In this document: positions 1-5,113 of the stretch, piece by piece
Layout: every line of letters starts with the position of its first letter
How positions within the stretch are numbered: the stretch's first letter is position 1
Source: Spirosoma sp.
GTDB lineage: Bacteria; Bacteroidota; Bacteroidia; Cytophagales; Spirosomataceae
NCBI GenBank assembly: GCA_025351545.1
Contig: JANXVQ010000635.1
Span: 1 to 5,113 of the forward strand
Reading direction: 5' to 3'
DNA: 5,113 bases
The notes under the pieces: model-generated
What the model was told of the DNA's origin: nothing
Databases searched by the model: none
What the model saw: the letters and a program-made list of their open reading frames with translations, nothing else
Position numbers and translations under genes: made by a program

Positions 1-2905
1 TGCCATAGCACCAGCGAACCCGCTGTTTAATCAGCATTGGCAGGGTTTCCGGGGCTTCTGTTACGGCAACTGCTTCGTTGCAGGTCTGCACCCGATAGCC
101 CGCCCGAAGCAGGCGGATGGTTAGATCACAGTCTTCGGCCAGGGTATCGGTGGTGAATCCGCCAACGGCCAATAAACCCTCCCGCCGAAACGCGCCAATG
201 GCGCCCGGCACCACCGTAATGCAATTGAGTAGTTCGTAGGCGCGTCGGTCAAAGTTTTGGCTCGTTATATACTCAATGGATTGAAACCGGGTCAGCCAGT
301 TGTTTACATTACCAACTTGCACATTGCCGGCTACGGCACCTACACGGGCATTTGTAAAAGGAGCTACCAACCGCTCAATGGCATCGGGAAGCAACTGCGT
401 ATCCGCATCAATACACACGACAACATCTGCTCGGGCATGAGCCAGCCCAACATTCAGGGCAGAAGCTTTGCCACCGTTGGCTTTGGTCAATACCTGCACA
501 CGGGGATCATTGGCGAAATGGTCTCGAACGATCTCATAGGTTTGATCGCGGGAGCCATCATCGACAAACACAATATCTAGTTCAGCATAGGTACTGGCCA
601 GCAAACTCTCGACCGTTCTTATGGCGTTGAGTTCTTCGTTAAAGGCGGGCACGACTACGCTCACCAGACCCCGGTAAGGCACAGTTACTACTGTTTTCTG
701 GCGGCTCTGACGAATTGCCAGGAATGCCAGCAATAATACGCGGAGTGTTGCCAGCACCGTTCCAATTAGAAAAAGCCAGGTCACAACACGTTGGCCGTAA
801 TAGATCAGTTCGGCTACACTACGGTCGGTAAGCAGGGCAAATCGTTGCACCGGAGCAATGGGCATGAGTTCACTGGCCGGGCGGTGCAGCAATTGGCCAA
901 TCGTGGCGAACCGATAGCCCTGTTTTTTGTAGTACCGGATAATTTCAGGCAAAGCCGCTACAGTCGCCGATCGGTCGCCCCCCGCATCGTGAAGCAGAAT
1001 GATATTCCCCAGATTCTGTTGCTGCTGAATACGCTGTAAAATCTGCCGGGGCGTCACACCAGCCTGCCAGTCGAGCGGATCGATTGATTCGCCAATGGCA
1101 TAGTAATGCTGTTGTTCGGCCAGGGCAATAGGCCGCAATTCTTCGGGCTTATCCGGCTCACTGTCAGCATTATAAGGGGGACGGAATAAAATAGTTGAGC
1201 GACCGGTAATGCTCTCAATAATACGTCGGCATGTATTGAGTTCAAAAAATAACCGACGCGGACTTACTTTAGTCAGATCAGGATGAAGGGTCGTGTGGTT
1301 GCCGATTTCATAACCTGATTTAGCCATTCGCTGTAGGAGTGGCAGGTTGCGTTCGGCGTTGATACCAATTACGAAAAAGGACGCCGGCACGTGTTCGCGT
1401 TCAAGAATAGTGAGAATCTGGGGTGTATATGTTTCGTCGGGGCCATCATCGAACGACAGTACTACCGTTTTATCGGCTTTCCCTACTTTACTGATGATGT
1501 AGGATGTAGGCAGTGTCAGGTAATGTTCTTCGCTAATAAGCTGGTCCTGCACGTTATATTCCAGCCGAAGCTGTCCTGGGTGTGGAGTCGCTTTTACGTC
1601 CAGCACATCGCCTTCGCCCTGATAATCAACGCTGTTCAGGGCGGGCACAGCCTGCAACTGTTGCCAGTTCATCGGTTTTTTTGCGAGCGCAGGTCTGGAC
1701 ACATCACGCGCGAAGTAGTCCCAGGTGCGAACATCTTCTGACCCTAGTCGCCAGATAGCTGCGCCCGCCGTTTCATAATCTTCGGATGCGCGTAACACGT
1801 TATAGGCCGAAGCCGCATCATTGAACCAGACATTGTGCGATTTACCTTCGTTATCAACGTATCGAAACGACAGGCTATAGGTCTGATTATCAAAATGAAT
1901 TGCTGTCGCCGAGGGCCGATTGGCGCGCGCCATTGCCTGCTGATACGTAATATCTACCCCTTGGCCGCCTTTTGCCCAGTCGTATCCATAGCCAGCAACA
2001 CACAACACAACCTGCTCGGAGGGGATTTTTTGGCAGGTCTGCTCCAGCACATATTCGATCCACGAATACGGCGCTACGGGACCGGGTGCCGACGTACTGA
2101 AATGGTTGTCGTAGGCCATGAGCATGAAATAATCGATGTAGGGCCGCAAAGCTGGCAGATTATAGTCAGGATTCAGCGCATCAATATCAATCGTTACGAT
2201 ATAGCCCTTTGGATGCAACGCAGCATGCATTTCCCGCACGAAGGCCGTTAGCGTTTCATCCGTATTTTCGCGTAGCTCCTCAAAGTCAATATTGACGCCT
2301 TGATAATGTCGTCGGTCTAGCAAGCTAAGCACCTGGGCAATAAATGCCTTCCGCCGAGCCGGGTCGCTGATCAGTTGATGGACATTTTTTCCACGCCAGT
2401 TTCCCTGATAAAAATTGGAAATCATTGGCACCACAGCTACCCCCGGATGTTGTTTCAGGAGCGAATCGGCGGTGTTGTCGATGTCGGTGCTGAGTTCAGC
2501 TTTATTACCCACAAATAGCCACTCGGGCATCACCATAGTCAATTCAGAAACATGATCGCGTAGGGTTTGGTAGGACTGAGCATCCCAGTTAACGTAAAAA
2601 CCGGCCCGAATACGGGGGCGCTTGGCAAGGGTGTGCAGCGTGGGCAGATGCCGGTGAAATCCTTTTGGAACTCCATCATTGCCCGTTCCTGCCGACTGAG
2701 AGCTATCAACCGTAGTCAACCGCCGAAACGCACTTTCGTTATCCTGAAGCTCAGGCATAGTAGGAAAAACATGTTCGGCAATGTTCCAGCCGACAAAACC
2801 GAGTACGCCCAGCAGTATAAGAAAACCAGCCAGGAGCGTGCCCCGGAAAATACGCCAGCGCCGGGGCGACGACGTGTAAAATACCTGTTTGGGCTTAGTG
2901 TCCAT
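1..2905 (-). CDS. Trifunctional GH18 / polysaccharide deacetylase / family-2 glycosyltransferase (3' end missing)
   Basis: An open frame of 968 codons runs off the left edge. Arg-rich residues 15-21 precede a membrane helix at about 23-41, so the N-terminus should be cytoplasmic. Residues about 97-400 form a GH18-type barrel: GVNIDFE at 203-209 (likely acid E209), MAYD at 263-266 and W385. Residues about 478-672 are a NodB/CE4 deacetylase with all usual motifs: SFDDGP (484-489), HTTLHP (537-542), RPPY (575-578), DPLDW (609-613) and LHD (638-640). A second helix (about 707-731) leads to a GT2 domain with VVVPAFNEE (750-758), DDGS (782-785), DAD (833-835), ED (924-925) and QRVRW (961-965), typical of processive synthases such as PgaC. 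Expected C-terminal membrane helices lie outside the window. Inferred role: making a polysaccharide, probably of N-acetylhexosamine, and deacetylating or cleaving it in the periplasm. The start overlaps the upstream gene by 11 bases. Substrate is unproven; domain assignment is secure. Confidence 0.96.
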   Translation of the reverse strand, partial: MDTKPKQVFYTSSPRRWRIFRGTLLAGFLILLGVLGFVGWNIAEHVFPTMPELQDNESAFRRLTTVDSSQSAGTGNDGVPKGFHRHLPTLHTLAKRPRIRAGFYVNWDAQSYQTLRDHVSELTMVMPEWLFVGNKAELSTDIDNTADSLLKQHPGVAVVPMISNFYQGNWRGKNVHQLISDPARRKAFIAQVLSLLDRRHYQGVNIDFEELRENTDETLTAFVREMHAALHPKGYIVTIDIDALNPDYNLPALRPYIDYFMLMAYDNHFSTSAPGPVAPYSWIEYVLEQTCQKIPSEQVVLCVAGYGYDWAKGGQGVDITYQQAMARANRPSATAIHFDNQTYSLSFRYVDNEGKSHNVWFNDAASAYNVLRASEDYETAGAAIWRLGSEDVRTWDYFARDVSRPALAKKPMNWQQLQAVPALNSVDYQGEGDVLDVKATPHPGQLRLEYNVQDQLISEEHYLTLPTSYIISKVGKADKTVVLSFDDGPDETYTPQILTILEREHVPASFFVIGINAERNLPLLQRMAKSGYEIGNHTTLHPDLTKVSPRRLFFELNTCRRIIESITGRSTILFRPPYNADSEPDKPEELRPIALAEQQHYYAIGESIDPLDWQAGVTPRQILQRIQQQQNLGNIILLHDAGGDRSATVAALPEIIRYYKKQGYRFATIGQLLHRPASELMPIAPVQRFALLTDRSVAELIYYGQRVVTWLFLIGTVLATLRVLLLAFLAIRQSRQKTVVTVPYRGLVSVVVPAFNEELNAIRTVESLLASTYAELDIVFVDDGSRDQTYEIVRDHFANDPRVQVLTKANGGKASALNVGLAHARADVVVCIDADTQLLPDAIERLVAPFTNARVGAVAGNVQVGNVNNWLTRFQSIEYITSQNFDRRAYELLNCITVVPGAIGAFRREGLLAVGGFTTDTLAEDCDLTIRLLRAGYRVQTCNEAVAVTEAPETLPMLIKQRVRWCYG
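2895..2905 (-). other. 11-base overlap of the two minus-strand genes
   Basis: The ATG of the trifunctional gene lies inside the last codons of the barrel gene, whose stop TAA falls at 2897-2895 in a different frame. No Shine-Dalgarno-like sequence precedes the second start, so translation by ribosomes ending or re-initiating here is plausible. The overlap ties the two products to one transcript and suggests balanced expression. Confidence 0.85.
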
Positions 2906-3761
2906 GTGATTTAGGCAAAGGAAGGGTGTATGTCATGGTGACTACAGCATAAAAAAACGCCTTCGATTTCTCGCCAGGCAATGTATTGTACGGTTGGGCT
3001 ACACGGGGATCAACAACCAGCGACCAGCGGTGCGTTTGCAGGGTTATGGGCACGTTTACTTCAGCAGCCACTAACCCAATAGGTCGGCTCAGGTCGGGCG
3101 CCGTCGGTATTAGCCGCCCTCGTTTGTCTACCTGCGTCTGATAGATTCCGTTAATAATATAATTTTGATTTGCCAGAATTGCTTTAACCAATGGCTCCGT
3201 AAACAGCGACCATTTTGCTCGGTTGACCAACCCGACATAACGACTCAGTTGCAAATCGGTTTGCAGCAGTTGCTCACTGCCAACCATATAGTAAACACCT
3301 ATTGCCGAACTCCACTCATGCCATTCACCGGATAAAGAGGCTTCTATAAAATTGTTGAGCGGCTGGCGTTCCCCAGCGTCGGCATTTGGGAAAAACCAGT
3401 GTTCATACCCGAGCGTGTAGGACAAGTGCTTACCTAGATTACCTTCCTTTTCGATACCCAAATCGACTTTTCCGAATTCAGAGATTTGGAAGTCATTCCA
3501 GATGTAGCCCACAGAATAAACACTCCAGTTGGTGGCTGTCTTATAGCTAATTTGAGGCATCATACCCCACTGGTGAACGCCAAATGTGCGCCCCCGGTAG
3601 CTTACCGGATTCATATAACTATAGCTAAACTGTAAAGCTCGTACAGGTATATCAGCAGAATCCGGCTTAGGTCTAGTCTCGATTGACTGTGCTACTGCGG
3701 GATAGATAAAAAGGCTGCTTAGCAGTAGCCCTGATATCGTAACTAACAAGCGATAAAACAT
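2895..3761 (-). CDS. Putative outer-membrane beta-barrel protein, unknown function
   Basis: The 288-residue product begins with a clear Sec signal peptide: Arg4, a hydrophobic core at about 5-20, and a likely cut after AVA at 22-24. The mature part, about 264 residues, has no cytoplasmic-type hydrophobic helix. It is rich in alternating polar and aromatic stretches (for example around residues 46-52, 77-88 and 113-121) and ends in a strand-like VVTMTYTLPL near 274-283, followed by a short polar tail. This fits a small outer-membrane barrel of perhaps 10-14 strands, but I recognise no family. It is the first gene of a two-gene unit: its last codons overlap the start of the trifunctional glycosidase/deacetylase/glycosyltransferase gene, which suggests coupled translation. 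By analogy with PgaA in PNAG export it could be the outer-membrane exit or anchor for that polysaccharide; this is inference from position only. No ATG lies between the chosen start and the next in-frame stop upstream. It has no obvious Shine-Dalgarno sequence. Confidence 0.85.
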   Translation of the reverse strand: MFYRLLVTISGLLLSSLFIYPAVAQSIETRPKPDSADIPVRALQFSYSYMNPVSYRGRTFGVHQWGMMPQISYKTATNWSVYSVGYIWNDFQISEFGKVDLGIEKEGNLGKHLSYTLGYEHWFFPNADAGERQPLNNFIEASLSGEWHEWSSAIGVYYMVGSEQLLQTDLQLSRYVGLVNRAKWSLFTEPLVKAILANQNYIINGIYQTQVDKRGRLIPTAPDLSRPIGLVAAEVNVPITLQTHRWSLVVDPRVAQPYNTLPGEKSKAFFYAVVTMTYTLPLPKSHGH

Positions 3762-3776
3762 TAACGTGGTTGTCGT

Positions 3777-3787
3777 GTATAAATAGT
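3777..3787 (-). promoter_or_regulatory. AT-rich element just upstream of the barrel gene, possible promoter part
   Basis: On the minus strand this reads ACTATTTATAC and its edge lies 15 bases before the barrel gene's ATG. It matches 10 of 11 bases of the AGTATTTATAC stretch at 3930-3940 and is similar to the repeats at 4103-4154. It could be a -7 type element or an operator half-site, but it lacks the canonical TAnnTTTG and no TTG sits at the proper distance, so the call is weak. Confidence 0.2.
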
Positions 3788-3928
3788 GAAAGAAACAGGG
3801 GTCGAATCTGCAGTAGGAGTATTGGCGACAAACAGGCCAGTTGGTGGTGCTTGTAGAGAGGTTCGACTATTAACGGTGTTCATATATATTGGCAGTCGAC
3901 ATAAGCAGCGGCTTCCGCCCCTCAAAGG

Positions 3929-3942
3929 AAGTATTTATACTT
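3929..3942. repeat. Perfect 6-base inverted repeat AAGTAT-tt-ATACTT
   Basis: The two arms are exact reverse complements around a 2-base centre, a form typical of a dimeric regulator's operator rather than an RNA hairpin, because the loop would be too short. It lies about 170 bases upstream of the barrel gene and shares AGTATTTATA with the direct repeats further right. AT-rich sequence makes chance occurrence possible. Confidence 0.35.
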
Positions 3943-4102
3943 AAAAACCAGATTAATGCCCGATTAAACATTTATTAGAGTTTTGTAGGCCGCTCAATGA
4001 CTCCGTTGTTAAACCGCATCTCTTTTCTATACCAGGGAGTCAAATTTTTTATTGTAAAACGAGCTGAGTTAACTTAGGCACAAATTAAAATCGTTTAAAA
4101 TT

Positions 4103-4154
4103 TGAGTATTTGTACGGTAGTATATACGATTATAGTCTTTACTGAGTATTTATA
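4103..4154 (+). repeat. Direct repeat pair TGAGTATTTRTA, 40 bases apart
   Basis: TGAGTATTTGTA at 4103-4114 and TGAGTATTTATA at 4143-4154 agree in 11 of 12 bases and start exactly 40 bases apart, a little under four helical turns. They lie 320-370 bases upstream of the receptor start. They may be repeated binding sites for a regulator, but no regulator gene is in view and AT-rich composition weakens the case. Confidence 0.35.
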
Positions 4155-4165
4155 TCTCTTAAGGG

Positions 4166-4262
4166 TCTGCCCCCACGTCGGCAGAATGCTACTCATGCAT
4201 GAGGTAATCGCAAAAAACCTGGACAGGTAGCTTGTCATTCAACTCACCCTCTGGCGGGTTGA
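4166..4262. repeat. Cluster of four short inverted repeats in a GC-richer island
   Basis: In order: TCTGCC/GGCAGA (4166-4171 and 4180-4185, 8-base loop); a perfect 12-base palindrome CTCATGCATGAG (4192-4203); ACCTG-ga-CAGGT (4217-4228); and a 10-pair stem TCAACTCACC/GGCGGGTTGA (4239-4248 and 4253-4262) with a 4-base loop, one A-C mismatch and one G-T pair. A T7-8 run follows after about 23 bases (near 4286-4293), too far for a standard intrinsic terminator of the last stem. The island could be a structured RNA, a set of operators or a decayed mobile-element end. I do not recognise it. Confidence 0.4.
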
Positions 4263-4471
4263 CTCGCTAATCTGGTGTCTTCAAACTTTTTTTATGAAAC
4301 CGATTTTGTAAGCTCGTGGCCATATATCGGCATCGTTTTGTGGTTATAGTTAATCACATTTTAATGCCATTTTAAGCTAATCGTTGCAACAGCGTATTAG
4401 CTGATAACGTATGAGTTAACGGGATGATACGCCATCTATTAAATCAATTTACCTGCCGGAACAGCCAGCCT

Positions 4472-5113
4472 ATGAATCATCGTTACTACTCACTCTTATT
4501 GTTTTTGCTGCTTTATCCCGTCCTCAGTTCAGCACAGGAATTGCCTCCTATGCGGGCCAAATTGGTGAAGCCAAAGCGATTTGACTTCACGGTAACGGGC
4601 CGGGTTGTCGATACAAAAACTGGCGAAAACCTGCCCTATGCCCACGTGAATGTGGTCACAACCAAACAAACGGTACGCACAAACATAGATGGGTATTTTA
4701 CCCTATTACGCGTGCCGACAGATACGGCAACACTTGTTGTCAGCTACCTGGGTTATCAAGACCTCCGGTTCAAACTACAACCCGATGAGTCTATACGTAA
4801 TCTGCGACTCGAACTGGAGTCATCTGTGGTCGATCTGAAAGCCGTAAATGTGACTGTAGCCGCTCAGAAAGCCGAAGTCATGAAAGCCTCCAGCGATGAA
4901 GTCGGTCTGATTCAATTGACGCCCCGTAACCTGACCAAGCTTCCCAACATTGGCGAACGCGACGTATTCAGAGCTTTGCAGCTCATGCCGGGCGTGAGTG
5001 CCGCCAACGAATCATCGTCGGGGCTGTATGTACGGGGCGGCACCCCCGACCAGACGTTAGTGCTCTTCGATGGGTTTACGGTTTATAATGTCGATCACCT
5101 CTATGGGTTCTTC
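4472..5113 (+). CDS. TonB-dependent receptor, N-terminal part (3' end missing)
   Basis: The 214 visible codons start with a signal peptide (hydrophobic core about 7-18, likely cut after SSA, before Gln22). Residues about 40-117 form a carboxypeptidase-regulatory-like domain (TGRVVDTKTGE, DGYFTL, SYLGYQD), the N-terminal extension common in Bacteroidota receptors. From about 142 the plug domain begins, with LPNIGERDVFRALQLMPGV at 157-175, YVRGGTPDQTLVLFDG at 186-201 and VYNVDHLYGFF at 204-214. The 22-strand outer-membrane barrel lies beyond the edge. The protein should import a large or scarce ligand using TonB/ExbBD energy; the ligand cannot be told from this part. The plug wording fits the general receptor type rather than SusC, and no STN (FecR-signalling) domain precedes it. 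An in-frame ATG at 4424 would add 16 residues, but 4472 places the charged end and hydrophobic core as in a normal signal peptide. No clear ribosome binding site is seen at either start. Confidence 0.95.
   Translation, partial: MNHRYYSLLLFLLLYPVLSSAQELPPMRAKLVKPKRFDFTVTGRVVDTKTGENLPYAHVNVVTTKQTVRTNIDGYFTLLRVPTDTATLVVSYLGYQDLRFKLQPDESIRNLRLELESSVVDLKAVNVTVAAQKAEVMKASSDEVGLIQLTPRNLTKLPNIGERDVFRALQLMPGVSAANESSSGLYVRGGTPDQTLVLFDGFTVYNVDHLYGFF

Larger units (their letters stand above)
3762..4471. other. Divergent intergenic region without a convincing gene
   Basis: This 710-base spacer separates the minus-strand pair from the plus-strand receptor gene and must hold the promoters of at least the barrel gene and probably the receptor. 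I found no tRNA, rRNA, known riboswitch or good protein gene. Most of it is AT-rich, with a more GC-rich island at about 4160-4280 that contains several inverted repeats. I searched both strands for the Bacteroidota promoter signature (TTG near -33 and TAnnTTTG near -7) and found no exact pair, so promoters are not placed. The length is generous for a simple divergent promoter region, leaving room for regulatory sites or a small RNA. Confidence 0.7.

Noticed and set aside
257..2914. Plus-strand and minus-strand open frames of 63-138 codons between 257 and 2914
   Set aside because: They lie within the trifunctional gene in other frames, have no recognisable domains, and the long minus-strand frame shows continuous family motifs across all of them.
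4186..4230. A 14-codon plus-strand frame (ATG at 4186) as a possible leader peptide
   Set aside because: It is far from the receptor start, has no run of regulatory codons and no Shine-Dalgarno sequence.
4095..4238. A 47-codon minus-strand open frame across the inverted-repeat island
   Set aside because: It has no recognisable motif or ribosome binding site, its second half is composed of low-complexity AT-rich sequence, and frames of this length are expected by chance.
4239..4293. Intrinsic terminator from the 10-pair stem and the downstream T run
   Set aside because: About 23 bases separate the stem from the T run, the stem has a mismatch, and no gene ends just upstream on the plus strand.
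3762..4471. Cobalamin or other known riboswitch upstream of the receptor
   Set aside because: No B12-box-like or other conserved riboswitch core was seen, so the receptor's ligand cannot be inferred this way.

Overview
The window looks like chromosomal DNA of a Bacteroidota (Bacteroidetes) bacterium, most likely a Cytophagales relative of Spirosoma. The clues are a TonB-dependent receptor with an N-terminal carboxypeptidase-regulatory-like domain, start codons without clear Shine-Dalgarno sequences, coding DNA of roughly balanced GC with AT-rich spacers, and a long GH18/deacetylase/GT2 fusion. The genus is an inference only.

Layout: two minus-strand genes fill positions 1-3761. The promoter-proximal one (3761 to 2895) encodes a 288-residue protein with a signal peptide and a beta-barrel-like body. 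Its stop overlaps by 11 bases the start of a very large gene (2905 down to the left edge, 968 codons visible, 3' end missing). That gene carries three enzyme modules in one chain: a GH18-type glycosidase domain, a NodB/CE4 polysaccharide deacetylase domain and a processive family-2 glycosyltransferase. Two predicted membrane helices place the first two modules in the periplasm and the transferase in the cytoplasm. A 710-base spacer without a convincing gene (3762-4471) follows; it has several short inverted and direct repeats. On the plus strand, from 4472 to the right edge, lies the 5' part of a TonB-dependent receptor gene (214 codons visible).

Reading: the fused enzyme combines activities that the poly-N-acetylglucosamine (PNAG) system divides between PgaB (deacetylase plus hydrolase) and PgaC (synthase). 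The coupled upstream protein could be its outer-membrane partner. Together they may form a compact system that makes, trims or deacetylates, and exports an amino-sugar polysaccharide. The three-module architecture is known as an uncharacterised class; the pairing with this outer-membrane protein and the function are inference. The divergent receptor need not be functionally linked.
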